Shown piece by piece: positions 24,794 to 33,572 of a stretch of DNA of 64,000 nt (the stretch's first letter is position 1; every line of letters starts with the position of its first letter). The stretch spans positions 1 to 64,000 of the forward strand of contig JAPLMX010000128.1 of the NCBI GenBank assembly GCA_026386805.1, written 5' to 3'. A program made the translations under genes and the position numbers. Origin of the DNA: Phycisphaerae bacterium (GTDB lineage: Bacteria; Planctomycetota; Phycisphaerae; Sedimentisphaerales; Anaerobacaceae). The notes beneath the pieces were generated by a model, which did not search any database, was not told where the DNA came from, and saw only the letters and a program-made list of their open reading frames with translations.

Positions 24794-26617
24794 TCAGCGC
24801 CTTAACCAGCCTTCCGCCTCCTGCTTATCGATCTCTTGGACGGCGGTGCTGTCGAGCCTCTTGAACTGCTCCGGATCCGTCTCGACGATAATCCTTTCGC
24901 GCAGGCGCAGGGCTTCCAGGTACGTCGGCCTCAGCATGAGCGCGATCCTCAAGTTGAAGAGGGCCTTCTGGGTATCCCCTTCGAGATAGCACTTGGCGGC
25001 TCGCGCATAGGCGTCCTCCGCCTGCTTGGCGGTATCGAGCGCACTGAGGCTGTCCTTTGCCGCTTCCCTCTTGAGACGTATATCCTCAAGGCGTTTGTCG
25101 CCGTGGGCCTGCGACAGCTCGTCAATGATATGAGGCGTCAGAATGATGATCACCTCTTCCCGGCCCACGGTGTCCTTTTTGCTCCGGAAGAGCATGCCGA
25201 CGAGGGGCAGGTCCCCCAGCAGAGGCACCTGGGCTTTGGTGGTGGTGACGCTGTCGCGGAACAAACCACCAATGACCACTGTCTCACCGTCCCTGACCAC
25301 CACGTTCGTCCTTAGTTCCGTGGTATTCTCCAGGGGTTTGCCGTTCGTCTGTATGTCGCCGGAACTGTCTTTGGGGTAGATTTCCATTCGGATGTAACCA
25401 TCATCCCCAATGTACGGTCTGAATGCCAGCCGCGTACCAGTCTCCAGGAAGGCAGTGGACGCCGTCGTCCCGCCGGTCTGCGTCGTCGTGGCCGTATCCT
25501 CGTAGCCGAGCTTGCGACCAATCAACAACTGGCCCTCCTGCTTGTTCACCGCGAGAATCTTCGGATTGGCCAGGACCGTCGTATCCGTGATCTGTTCCAG
25601 GGCCGTAATGAGCGCCTGCACGTTGCCGGCGGAGAAGCCGAAGGTCAGCCCCGTCCCACCGGGATTCTTCGCGAAACCCGTGGTCTGCGCCGGCGTCCCG
25701 ACGCCCCCCACGATGTTCGGCCGGAAAGGCGAGACCGGCACGCCGTTATTCGTGGTGTTGGTGGTACTGGCGATGCCGCCAATGCCGACGTTGACGGGCA
25801 AACCGCTCAGCAGGTTCCAGTCAACCCCAAATTGCATGTCCTCCGTCAAAGTGACGACCATGATCGTGGCTTCGATCAGAACCTGCTTGGGTCGGAGGTC
25901 GATAGTGCGAACTACCGCTTCGGCTCGTTCGATGCACTCGGGGTAATCAAATACGACGATCATGTCGTGATTGGCAGGATCGTTGCCTCCGCCGCTCGAG
26001 CTGAGCCCACCGCCGCCGGAACTGCCGGAACTACCGGAAATGCTCTTCTGAGCGGGGCTGGTCGCCGTGATTTTGGCCGACGGTGCACCGCTCATGACCG
26101 GCTGGAGAAGCTTGAGGGCCTCCTCCGCCGTAATGTAGTAGAGCGTGATGACCTTGTACGTCATCCTCTCCGGGTTCTCCTTGATCTTCTTGTATTCTTC
26201 GAGGGTGTAGACCCGCACGAAGTCGCCGTCCTGCTCGTACTTGAAGCCGTTTCCGACGACCGCCTCCAGGGCCTTCTCGAACGTCACGTTGTAGAGCCGG
26301 CTGATCGCCAGCGGGCCTTCGACGCCGGCGCTGGGAACGATGTTCTTCTTGCACAGCGCGGCCAGCAGGCGCAGGCTGTCCTTGATGGTCATATCCTTCT
26401 GAAACGCGATGAATTTGATCAGGCCGCTGGTGGGATCCACCTGGGCCTGATTCGGATCGATCTTCTGACCGTTCGTCGCCGCGGCCGAATCCAGCACGAC
26501 CGGATTCGGCTCGGCCGCCGCCACATACCCCGCGGTCAACCCAAGGAGAAGGACGGCCGCCAGCCATCGGCCTCTCCGTGTAAGCAATGCCTTGTTCATA
26601 CATGTGTCCTGAACCAT
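24794..26617 (-). CDS. gspD: Secretin (GspD/PilQ-like) outer-membrane channel
   Basis: 607 aa from ATG 26617, chosen because AGGAG lies 8 nt upstream (the ORF opens at 26686). Signal peptide RGRWLAAVLLLGLTAGYVAA. A Gly/Ser-rich linker (GSSGSSGGGGLSSSGGG) separates the N-domains from the secretin core, which has VLIEATIMVVTLTED and the signature VPLLGDLPLVGMLFRSK. The C-terminus adds a TPR-like tail (AYARAAKCYLEGDTQKALFNLRIALMLRPTYLEAL) beyond the usual end. It forms the channel for the pseudopilus encoded nearby. Confidence 0.92.
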   Translation of the reverse strand: MVQDTCMNKALLTRRGRWLAAVLLLGLTAGYVAAAEPNPVVLDSAAATNGQKIDPNQAQVDPTSGLIKFIAFQKDMTIKDSLRLLAALCKKNIVPSAGVEGPLAISRLYNVTFEKALEAVVGNGFKYEQDGDFVRVYTLEEYKKIKENPERMTYKVITLYYITAEEALKLLQPVMSGAPSAKITATSPAQKSISGSSGSSGGGGLSSSGGGNDPANHDMIVVFDYPECIERAEAVVRTIDLRPKQVLIEATIMVVTLTEDMQFGVDWNLLSGLPVNVGIGGIASTTNTTNNGVPVSPFRPNIVGGVGTPAQTTGFAKNPGGTGLTFGFSAGNVQALITALEQITDTTVLANPKILAVNKQEGQLLIGRKLGYEDTATTTQTGGTTASTAFLETGTRLAFRPYIGDDGYIRMEIYPKDSSGDIQTNGKPLENTTELRTNVVVRDGETVVIGGLFRDSVTTTKAQVPLLGDLPLVGMLFRSKKDTVGREEVIIILTPHIIDELSQAHGDKRLEDIRLKREAAKDSLSALDTAKQAEDAYARAAKCYLEGDTQKALFNLRIALMLRPTYLEALRLRERIIVETDPEQFKRLDSTAVQEIDKQEAEGWLRR

Positions 26618-26689
26618 AACTTTGACTCCTGTTTCCTGGCTACCCTTGCCCAAAGGCACAGGCGCCCGCATCGTTTGAACGCACACCCG

Positions 26690-27298
26690 TCAGTTGACTG
26701 TTTCGAGTTTCTGCGCCAATTCCAGCGTCAGGTGGATACCCGCGCACCCCACCAGCACGGAATCGACGTAAATCTGCAACACTTCAAATTCAAAGACCGC
26801 GGTGCCGTCTTTCACGGTGAGCTTGCCCCCGACGCTGAGCAACTGGTCGTTGATAAAGGCGCGGGGACTCTCACTCCACAGCACCGCTTCCAGCTTCACC
26901 GTCTGTGTGAGTCGTTGGATCACGTCTTGCGCATCACTGGACGATCCCACGGGTACTTCTCGATCAGTGCCTGTTTTCCGACCGGCGGAATTCCGCCGGA
27001 GATACGCTTGATCTTTGGCCGTGAAGAAATCTTCTTGGATCGCATCGTGCCGTCCCGGCAGCTTCGGCAGCTCGACGAGTTTCACTTTCACCGGCCCTTG
27101 GTGCGGGGCGGACGGCGCCTGCGCACTCGGCGGGGCCGCGGTCGCCGCCGCCGGCTGATGCCCGACGAAGACCCGGACCCACATGAACAGCATGACCAAG
27201 AGGAGTCCGCAGGCGGCAGCCGTCTTCTGGCCGCCGATGCCCAGACGGCCGAGAATCCGGCCCGCCGACGGCACGCTGATCTTCCGGTTAGGCGCCAC
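26690..27298 (-). CDS. Bitopic inner-membrane protein, PilP/GspC-like
   Basis: 202 aa: a short basic N-terminus, one membrane helix (TAAACGLLLVMLFMWVRVFV), a Pro/Ala-rich linker, then a small beta domain (VKLEAVLWSESPRAFINDQLLSVGGKLTVKDGTAVFEFEVLQIYVDSVLV). That last part follows the PilP/GspC homology-region plan (xxGvxxsxxx.A.IN...VGD), which links the inner-membrane complex to the secretin. It overlaps the start region of the PilO-like gene by 11 nt and lies just upstream of the secretin. Confidence 0.75.
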   Translation of the reverse strand: MAPNRKISVPSAGRILGRLGIGGQKTAAACGLLLVMLFMWVRVFVGHQPAAATAAPPSAQAPSAPHQGPVKVKLVELPKLPGRHDAIQEDFFTAKDQAYLRRNSAGRKTGTDREVPVGSSSDAQDVIQRLTQTVKLEAVLWSESPRAFINDQLLSVGGKLTVKDGTAVFEFEVLQIYVDSVLVGCAGIHLTLELAQKLETVN

Positions 27299-27905
27299 GA
27301 TTCACACCGCCTGCCGAGGGGGCCTCGGCCGGACCATTGGTTTTGCGGTACTTCGCCGACTGCTCGAAAATGACGGCTTCCACCTGCAGGCTGATCCGCC
27401 CCGTCAGGTCGCTGTCGTTCTCCATCACGACCTTCTCGATGCGCACCAGCCGGTCCAGGCTCTGGACCTTCCGGAAGAAACCAAAGAAGTCCGTCAAGAT
27501 CCCCTTACACGCCACGTGAAGGGGGACACAGTTCAAATCGTCGGTCTTCACTTCCTTCCCGGGCAGGACCACCTGTTCGGTCAACCGGCAGTCCGTCATG
27601 ATGCCGGAGATTTGTTGCAGGAACGTGCCGAGGGCCCGATCCGCCGGCACGCGCAGATCGAAGCCGGTCACGGCCTTCTCCATGCCGCGCAGCCGCCGCT
27701 CCAGACCCGGCAGCTCCGCGCTCTGGGCCGCCGCCATCTGGATCGTCTGCTTCTGCCCGGCCTGCGTCCGTCGCAGCGACGCCAGCCGCTGCTGGGAGGG
27801 GATGTAACCGCACAGGGCGAAATCACAGACGAACAGCCCGGCGATGACGTACACCCACACCTGCTGTTTGCGGTGCGACAGTCTGGAACCGCTCGCGTTC
27901 ATCAA
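27288..27905 (-). CDS. PilO/GspM-like inner-membrane assembly protein
   Basis: 205 aa: a short cytoplasmic N-terminus, one helix (QQVWVYVIAGLFVCDFALCGYI), a coiled-coil stretch (RRTQAGQKQTIQMAAAQSAELPGLERRL) and a ferredoxin-like periplasmic domain. This is the PilO layout. In type IV pili PilN and PilO form a periplasmic heterodimer. Both neighbours fit (PilN-like upstream with a 4-nt overlap, PilP-like downstream with an 11-nt overlap). Confidence 0.75.
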   Translation of the reverse strand: MMNASGSRLSHRKQQVWVYVIAGLFVCDFALCGYIPSQQRLASLRRTQAGQKQTIQMAAAQSAELPGLERRLRGMEKAVTGFDLRVPADRALGTFLQQISGIMTDCRLTEQVVLPGKEVKTDDLNCVPLHVACKGILTDFFGFFRKVQSLDRLVRIEKVVMENDSDLTGRISLQVEAVIFEQSAKYRKTNGPAEAPSAGGVNRGA

Positions 27906-28621
27906 TCGTCCATTTCCTTATAGTTGGCCAGATAGCAGGCAATCTCAAATTCCGTCACGTCCAACGCACTCTGGGACAGGACGGCGGTCCCCCCTTCCTG
28001 CGGCGGCGGGGCGGATTTCGGGCCGGTCCGGGCTTTGGCGTTGCCATAGAACACGGGATGGACCTGTTGAAAGTACGCAGATTCATCCAGCCGGCACACC
28101 AGGTCGGCCACGTCCGCCGGATGGGCCGCCACGCCGGTCAGAACGATCCGGAACTTGACGCGCCCCAGCGGCACGTCCTTTTCGGAATTCCCCGATCCGT
28201 TGGCGAGCCGCACCGCGGAGCCCTTCGTTTGCCCCTTTTCCTCCATGCGGCCGAACCGCTCCGCCTGGATTTCCAATTTGCGCACCACGGCGGAGCCGCT
28301 GATGACGTGACTCAGCTCGGCCAAAACGGCCGCGATATCGACCTGGGAATCCATCTGCTCCACGAGGCCCGCCCGGGATTTCAGCTCGTTGAGCTGCTTG
28401 GTCAGCACGTCGAACTCATGGACCACGGCCTCCGCGCCCACGCGTTGATTTTCGAGGCGCGCCCCCTCCGCCGCGGCCTTGCCGGCCCGGTGGAGCGCCA
28501 GGGCGTTGAAGAGCATCATCACGAGAAAGACCGCCACCAGGGCGACGTACTGTCGGCGCACGTGCCCCTGGCGACGCTTGTCGTCTTTATACCATTCGGG
28601 GAGGAAGTCGAGCTCTTTCAC
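27902..28621 (-). CDS. PilN-like inner-membrane assembly protein
   Basis: 239 aa. The N-terminal motif MKELDFLPEWYKDDKRRQ matches the PilN hallmark (xxNLLPxxxxx), which binds PilM. It is followed by a helix (YVALVAVFLVMMLFNALAL) and a coiled-coil/ferredoxin-like periplasmic domain. The adjacent pilM overlaps by 4 nt. The middle insertion (GQTKGSAVRLANGSGNSEKD) is low complexity. Confidence 0.8.
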   Translation of the reverse strand: MKELDFLPEWYKDDKRRQGHVRRQYVALVAVFLVMMLFNALALHRAGKAAAEGARLENQRVGAEAVVHEFDVLTKQLNELKSRAGLVEQMDSQVDIAAVLAELSHVISGSAVVRKLEIQAERFGRMEEKGQTKGSAVRLANGSGNSEKDVPLGRVKFRIVLTGVAAHPADVADLVCRLDESAYFQQVHPVFYGNAKARTGPKSAPPPQEGGTAVLSQSALDVTEFEIACYLANYKEMDD

Positions 28622-29769
28622 GCTGATTCCCCCTCCAGCACCGGCTCCCGCCGCGCCAGGGATTCTCCCGGCGCCGCCGGCAACGTGTCCAATCCTTTGA
28701 GGCTCAGTCCGACCGCCAGCGCCAGATCCGCAAAGCCGTTCGGGCCTCCCTGGTCCATCTTGTCCGGGGCGTATTCAAAGCCGCGGAGCGGCTCCGCCAC
28801 CTCGACTTCCACCGACAGGTGACGCCGCAGAACGTCGAGCAGGACCTGCTCGTAGGCGCCCCCGCCCGCCACAACCGCCCGCTCCACGCGCTTGCCGCGA
28901 AACGTGACGGTGTAGTACCGCAGGCACAGCGAGATCTCGCCCGCCAATTGCTCCGAGGTCACGTTGAGGGCATCGACCACGTGGCGGCGCGTGGCGGCCT
29001 CGATCGAGTCATCCCGCTGCAAGCGCAAACGGAACGACTCGGCGTCCGGGGCGGCGATCCCCAGGGCCGCGGCCACGTCGTTATTGAACTGGCTCATGCC
29101 GAGGGCGATCTGCTTGACGAAACAGATGTCCCCGCCCCGGCCGAAAACCACGGTCGTATCCCGGTATCCAATATCGATGAAGATGATCGTTCCTTCCCTG
29201 TCCTCCTGGCGGCGCATGGTCCGCTCGAAGGCGCGGAACAAGGCGCACGGGGAAGCATCCACGGCGGCGGGCGTGAGCCCCGCTTCCTCCAGCAGCCGGA
29301 TGTGGGCCTCCACCGTCGCATGGTCCACGGCGAACAGGATGTATTCGTTCTTGACCTCGTCGCCCTGCTGCACGCTGCCCGCCAGGAGGTAGTCGATCAC
29401 ATCGCGGGCCGGGTCCAGCTCGAATCGCTCCGCCGCCTCCCGGCGCAGGATCTTGTCGGCCTGGTCCGTCTCGGCTTCCGGCAAGCGCAACGACGTGATC
29501 CGGACCTTGTCGACCGGCAGCACCGAGACGACGTCGCGTCCCCGGAACTGGCCGTCGGCCAACAACTGCTGAATGGCCGCAATAACGGCCCTCTCCCACT
29601 CCGGGGTGTCACAGGCAAGAGCGACATCCATTGGGGCTCGGCGGGCCGCCAGCACCTTCACCTTGCCGTCCCGGACGGCCAGTTGGACCATCTTCAGGCT
29701 GCGGTGGCCGATGTCCAGACCGATGGGCTGGATCCTATGGTTCGCCGTTATCCAATTCACTGTCCGCAT
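28618..29769 (-). CDS. pilM: PilM-like actin-fold ATPase
   Basis: 383 aa. The actin-fold phosphate loop PIGLDIGHRSLKMVQL, the second loop IIFIDIGYRDTTVVFGRGG and the adenosine motif VVAGGGAYEQVLLDVL identify the PilM/GspL-cytoplasmic family. It sits on the cytoplasmic face and contacts the PilN N-terminus. It heads the pilMNOP-like run, with 4-nt coupling to the pilN-like gene. Confidence 0.9.
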   Translation of the reverse strand: MRTVNWITANHRIQPIGLDIGHRSLKMVQLAVRDGKVKVLAARRAPMDVALACDTPEWERAVIAAIQQLLADGQFRGRDVVSVLPVDKVRITSLRLPEAETDQADKILRREAAERFELDPARDVIDYLLAGSVQQGDEVKNEYILFAVDHATVEAHIRLLEEAGLTPAAVDASPCALFRAFERTMRRQEDREGTIIFIDIGYRDTTVVFGRGGDICFVKQIALGMSQFNNDVAAALGIAAPDAESFRLRLQRDDSIEAATRRHVVDALNVTSEQLAGEISLCLRYYTVTFRGKRVERAVVAGGGAYEQVLLDVLRRHLSVEVEVAEPLRGFEYAPDKMDQGGPNGFADLALAVGLSLKGLDTLPAAPGESLARREPVLEGESA

Positions 29770-29786
29770 AATAGAAACGATTCAAC

Positions 29787-30326
29787 TCAATTCGAAACCG
29801 TGATATACCCCGTGACAGGCTCCACGTTGACGGTCCTGGTTATGTCCCCCGCTCGTAGCGTAATCACGCCGCTGTTCAGGCTATCTCCGTTGCCGTTGAA
29901 AGGGCTGCCCAAGAGGTCGAAGCCAACCTTGTCTGTTCCATCGAAGGGGGCGAAATCGACGCTGGCAATCTCTACTTGGGCGAGTCGGCCATCGCCCTGA
30001 AAAGTGACGACGTACTCAGGCCGCTTCGTGATAGGATGGGGAACGTTGTTTCCTCCCTGATCTACGACCCGGTACTGGTAGTAGATCCCAGCCGCCGTCT
30101 TATCGAACACGACGGCGTACCTCTGTCCCCTGCTGATGGACATGCTCTTGGCGTACTCCAGATCGGCCGCTACCATGTTCACGGCCGCGCGGAGCTGCAT
30201 GCTCCCGGCGGAAGAAGCCATCGGCACGACAATCGCCGCCGCAATGGCGAGGATGGCCACAACGATCAGTAACTCGATCATCGTGAACCCGTGTCGAGCG
30301 ATTCTTACATTCATGTTTCGGCACAT
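29787..30326 (-). CDS. gspH: GspH-like minor pseudopilin
   Basis: 179 aa from ATG 30326, 10 nt after GGAGG; the long ORF upstream is not conserved. The prepilin peptidase site is RHGFTMIELLIVVAILAIAAAIVVP, with the Glu at position 5 after the cleaved Gly. The C-terminal part contains GspH-like text (AADLEYAKSMSISRGQRYAVVFD ... ITLRAGDITRTVNVEPVTGYITV). It is a minor subunit of the pseudopilus. No gene is seen in 30327-30702 upstream. Confidence 0.9.
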   Translation of the reverse strand: MCRNMNVRIARHGFTMIELLIVVAILAIAAAIVVPMASSAGSMQLRAAVNMVAADLEYAKSMSISRGQRYAVVFDKTAAGIYYQYRVVDQGGNNVPHPITKRPEYVVTFQGDGRLAQVEIASVDFAPFDGTDKVGFDLLGSPFNGNGDSLNSGVITLRAGDITRTVNVEPVTGYITVSN

Positions 30327-30702
30327 TCTAACCCTACCTCCGTTGGCAATTTCGGTCCGTTCGCGGCGCGCCTTTACTCCCGGCGCCCCTTCCTCCGGGA
30401 ACCGCAGGTCCGGCAGTCCCCTATGCTCCGGCCGGGGCCTCGGCCCCCCAACGTCCGCAACGTCTGCAAATCTTCGCCCTGGCCGATACAGCCGGAACAT
30501 CCGATCCATCCGACAGCGCACGTCCGGAAAACCCCCGTCGCTCAGAGCTTCCCGACCGGCCTCGGCCCCTCGGCGTGGCGCGGCCGATCTGGCGCGTCCC
30601 ACTCCCTGCGTCGGGGAAAAGCCTCGCGATTTTCCCGACCCCCACCAATAGGTCTGATAAGCGACCATGCTTTTGACATTGGGCCGGCGCATCGAAGTCC
30701 TG
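30327..30702. other. Gap in the pseudopilin cluster, no gene seen
   Basis: 376 nt, very GC-rich, with only shadow frames. No promoter or hairpin stands out. It may be a decayed gene or the leader of gspH. Confidence 0.5.
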
Positions 30703-31869
30703 CTACTCCCACCTGCGAATACTCTTGAAGAACCCGCCGGCGGCCGGACTCCAGGAGATCTGGCTCCCCGTTGCGTCGTTGACAATCGCCGCCTTCATCG
30801 GATCCGCGATGATCGTCACGGTCGAGAGAGAGCCATCCAGCGTCCCCCCGACAAACAGCCCCCCGACAATGGTGATGGATACCGAGTCCTGGATGCTGAC
30901 ATTACCACCCACGACGACAAGGCCCTCAATCAGCAGATTATTAACATTCTCGATCACGAGGTTGCCACTCACATAGAGCGCCGGCAGGCTCTTGGCCGCG
31001 ACAATCTCGCTCGCGTTCGCGTTGGCGCGTATGGTGAGATCGCCCTCCACGAGCAGCATACCCTTGATGTTCACTGTCTCGGTGATGTCGAGATCGCCTA
31101 CGTAATGCCAAATATTGCCATCAAGCAGGCATGGTCCGGCGGGCAAAGCTCCACCGGACAGGAGGTGGGTGGAATACTTCGAGTTCGAGTAGCCGTCGTT
31201 CACAGGACACGGACCCAGCGAGGGTGCCTGCAGATAAAGCTGACCTGTCCTGGTGCCCGTACCCGCCAAGCTGGCGGCGAAGACATCGCCATAGATCGCG
31301 CCATTGTTGGTCAAACCGTTTGGGGTGTAGACATCGCCGTAGACTTTCACGCCATTCCAGAGCGTGGTGTTCGCGCCAACGGCCAGGGCGATGCACGGGT
31401 CCAGCCGCAATCGGGCAGCCAGACGGCTGCGCCCGGTCTTCTCGCCGTTGGCGAGTTTTCGGTACGCTTCACACTTAATGTCATACGTGCAGTAGTCGCC
31501 CGGATCCGGCTGCTCGATCTTCGCAATGTCGTAGTAATCCTGACTGCCGGCCACCAATTGTTGGGCCGTGGCACCATTTGTCCAGAAGCTTGCCGGCACA
31601 TCCTGCGGATGAAGAATCAGCCCCCGGGCATGTTCGAGGCCCGACTGGGCCAACTGGTCCATCTGCACGCGTAGAAGTGTATTGGCTCCGCAGGCCAGTT
31701 CGGTATCCATGCGTGCGACGAAGCCCATGGAAATGATGCTTATCGCCATCACGATCAACAGGACCATCAGCAAGGCGATGCCCTTGCGGCGATGGGTGAT
31801 GGATGATGGATGATGGATGATTTCAGACATTCTTGACTCTTGCCTTCTTCCCGTAGTTTTCTTAATCAT
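30703..31869 (-). CDS. GspK/PilX-like pseudopilin with a long beta-rich C-terminus
   Basis: 388 aa. After a leader it has RRKGIALLMVLLIVMAISIISMGFVARMDTELA, the PilX/GspK-type signal helix. The rest is a repeat-like beta-helix stretch (IKGMLLVEGDLTIRANAN, ALYVSGNLVIENVNNLLIEG, GLVVVGGNVSIQDSVSITIVG) that is unusual for GspK and closer to polymer-forming (bactofilin-like) or adhesin repeats. The start could also be ATG 31830. The N-terminal codons include a GGATGATGGATGATGG repeat. It overlaps gspJ by 8 nt. Confidence 0.75.
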   Translation of the reverse strand: MIKKTTGRRQESRMSEIIHHPSSITHRRKGIALLMVLLIVMAISIISMGFVARMDTELACGANTLLRVQMDQLAQSGLEHARGLILHPQDVPASFWTNGATAQQLVAGSQDYYDIAKIEQPDPGDYCTYDIKCEAYRKLANGEKTGRSRLAARLRLDPCIALAVGANTTLWNGVKVYGDVYTPNGLTNNGAIYGDVFAASLAGTGTRTGQLYLQAPSLGPCPVNDGYSNSKYSTHLLSGGALPAGPCLLDGNIWHYVGDLDITETVNIKGMLLVEGDLTIRANANASEIVAAKSLPALYVSGNLVIENVNNLLIEGLVVVGGNVSIQDSVSITIVGGLFVGGTLDGSLSTVTIIADPMKAAIVNDATGSQISWSPAAGGFFKSIRRWE

Positions 31870-32539
31870 CGTCGCTCACTAACGCAAGCGGGGCTCCATT
31901 GAGCAAATTCTGGGCCGAGGCGAGCAGAGTCGTGTCGATCTCATAGTGATGAACACCGTTGTTTTCCGCCAAGTCAAATGAGATCGTAAGCCGCCGGGTG
32001 CAGGGCGGACACGGGTCCTTGGCAAACGAGACATTGCTGCATCCTCGGAGGATGACGGGCTCTCGCACCACGTCCTCCATGGCCTGGTATTTTTGCACGA
32101 GAGCCGTCTTGGTCTCTGCCTGCGCCAATCTGCTCAATATCGGGTCCGTCTCAGGTAATCCCAGAGCCGCCAGAACGGTCGGGCTGGTCTTCAAATCGAA
32201 TTCCAGCAACTTCAACTCATGCTTTGCGTCGTCATACTCGATATAGACGATCTCGTTGACATCAATCCGGTTGGGCTGATAGTGGTCGGTCGTCCAGAGG
32301 ACGAGGTCGCTGCCGGGTCCGGCACAGACAAGTCTGCTCGTTCGGATCAGTTCGGAGATTCGCAGGGTCGCATAGCGAAGCTGCATCTGCGCACGGATCG
32401 TGTCATCCGCATCGCGAGCGCCTACGCTCATGGCAAAGGCCAGCGTGGCCACGGCCGCGAGAACGATGCTCGTGATCAGCATCCCGATCTGCAGCTCGAT
32501 GACCGTAAACCCCGGAGTATGTCGAGCGATTCGCATCAA
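31862..32539 (-). CDS. gspJ: GspJ-like minor pseudopilin
   Basis: 225 aa. The prepilin site is HTPGFTVIELQIGMLITSIVLAAVATLAFA. The following ARDADDTIRAQMQLRYATLRISELIRTSR helix and beta domain fit the GspJ/PulJ plan (prepilin N-terminal methylated, long variable tail). It lies between gspI and the gspK-like gene with an 8-nt overlap at its 3' end. Confidence 0.8.
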   Translation of the reverse strand: MMRIARHTPGFTVIELQIGMLITSIVLAAVATLAFAMSVGARDADDTIRAQMQLRYATLRISELIRTSRLVCAGPGSDLVLWTTDHYQPNRIDVNEIVYIEYDDAKHELKLLEFDLKTSPTVLAALGLPETDPILSRLAQAETKTALVQKYQAMEDVVREPVILRGCSNVSFAKDPCPPCTRRLTISFDLAENNGVHHYEIDTTLLASAQNLLNGAPLALVSDDD

Positions 32540-32594
32540 AATCTCACCGTGTGAACTACGTCCAGATCATGTGACACAACTTGCCTCCGTCTGT

Positions 32595-32724
32595 CATCCT
32601 GAGCGAAGCGAAGAGCCTGTCCTGAGCCTCCCGAAGGAATCTGGGCCGCGGAGGAAAAACGGCTTACGCCACGCGAGATCCCCCTTTTCATAGGCCAGAT
32701 GCTTCACTTCGTTCAGCATGACAA
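32595..32724. repeat. Dispersed palindrome (TGTCATCCTGAGCGAAGCGAAG type), copy 1
   Basis: TGTCATCCTGAGCGAAGCGA ... GAATCTGGGC ... CCAGATGCTTCACTTCGTTCAGCATGACA. The two ends are complementary (TGTCATnCTGAG with its mirror). Copy 2 lies at 43709-43829. It sits between gspJ and gspI. Confidence 0.75.
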
Positions 32725-32743
32725 TGCAATTGGTCGGTTCGAG

Positions 32744-33169
32744 TCATTTACTGATCAGACGGCTGAGGGTCGCGATTTCCCGCCCTTGATAGCCGACGCG
32801 GATCGACACGCGAATGAAGTTGGACGGCAGGTCCCCGCTTTCCTGGGGCACCCGGACGTCCGCGCAGACCACCTGTCGGCTGAAGTTGGTGTACATCGGG
32901 TCCGTGAATACGACATCCCCGGCGTCCTTGACCTGCCCCTGCGTCTCGGTGCGGCCATTCCACGTCGAGACGATCTGGCCCGTCGGCGTCGCCACGATCC
33001 GTTCCAGCAGGTCGTTCGCCAGTTTGGCCGCGAGAGTCACCCGCAGCCCCTCGGCCTGGACCGCGGCACCGCTGGAAAAGGGAAGCAACACGCCGGCCGC
33101 CGCCAGGCCCAGAAGGACCAGGGCCATCGTGGCCTCGACCAGCGTGAAGCCGGATCGCCTCGTCCCCAT
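32744..33169 (-). CDS. gspI: GspI-like minor pseudopilin
   Basis: 141 aa, starting MGTRRSGFTLVEATMALVLLGLAAAGVLLPFS; the upstream 240 codons of the ORF are repeat-derived noise. The prepilin motif with the E5 residue is intact. The remaining 110 residues (LAAKLANDLLERIVATPTG ... RVSIRVGYQGREIATLSRLI) fit GspI. It is followed by gspJ after a repeat. Confidence 0.85.
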   Translation of the reverse strand: MGTRRSGFTLVEATMALVLLGLAAAGVLLPFSSGAAVQAEGLRVTLAAKLANDLLERIVATPTGQIVSTWNGRTETQGQVKDAGDVVFTDPMYTNFSRQVVCADVRVPQESGDLPSNFIRVSIRVGYQGREIATLSRLISK

Positions 33170-33572
33170 GTCATTGCGAGTCGGTGAGCCGCTTCGCGGC
33201 GAGTAGGAGAAAGAAACGCTTTGGGTGCCACGCCCAAGCGCAGCTTGAGCGTGTCTTTCTGTGCGGCGGGACGCATCCAGGCAAGCACGGTCAAACAAGT
33301 TTGGCCGTGCCACCCGACCCGTCGGTTTCTTAGGAGCGCAGCGAAGCAATCTCCCCTGCGGAGAGGGTCTGCGAGAAGCCGGCATTCTCCAGGTGGCAGC
33401 CTCAAGGCCAAAGGCCTTGGGGATGGTTCGTGTCGTGGGCGTCTCGCCCGCGATTCGAAGGCAGGATGCCTTCGACACGGCGCGGCCGGGATGGCCGCGA
33501 CACAGGCCATCCCCAAGCTGCGCGTGAGGCTGCCACCCAGTACCCTTGTACTGGTCAAAGGTCCATTGGCAA
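33170..33572. repeat. Cluster of nested palindromic repeats, no gene
   Basis: The outer arms GTGGCAGCCTCA (33393-33404) and TGAGGCTGCCAC (33525-33536) enclose CTTGGGGATGG (33416-33426) and CCATCCCCAAG (33507-33517). These in turn enclose GTCGTGGGCGTCTCGCCCGC...GGATGCCTTCGACAC. The flanks carry further palindromes (GCCACGCCCAAGCGCAGCTT..., GGTCAAACAAGTTTGGCC). It lies between gspI and gspG. Confidence 0.8.

Noticed and set aside
30327-30785. N-terminal extension of the gspH ORF (153 codons)
   Set aside because: The prepilin leader and a good ribosome site start at 30326; the extension is Arg/Pro/Gly-rich noise.
33170-33572. Phage attachment site or integron
   Set aside because: Only nested palindromic repeats are seen; no integrase or attC-like array.
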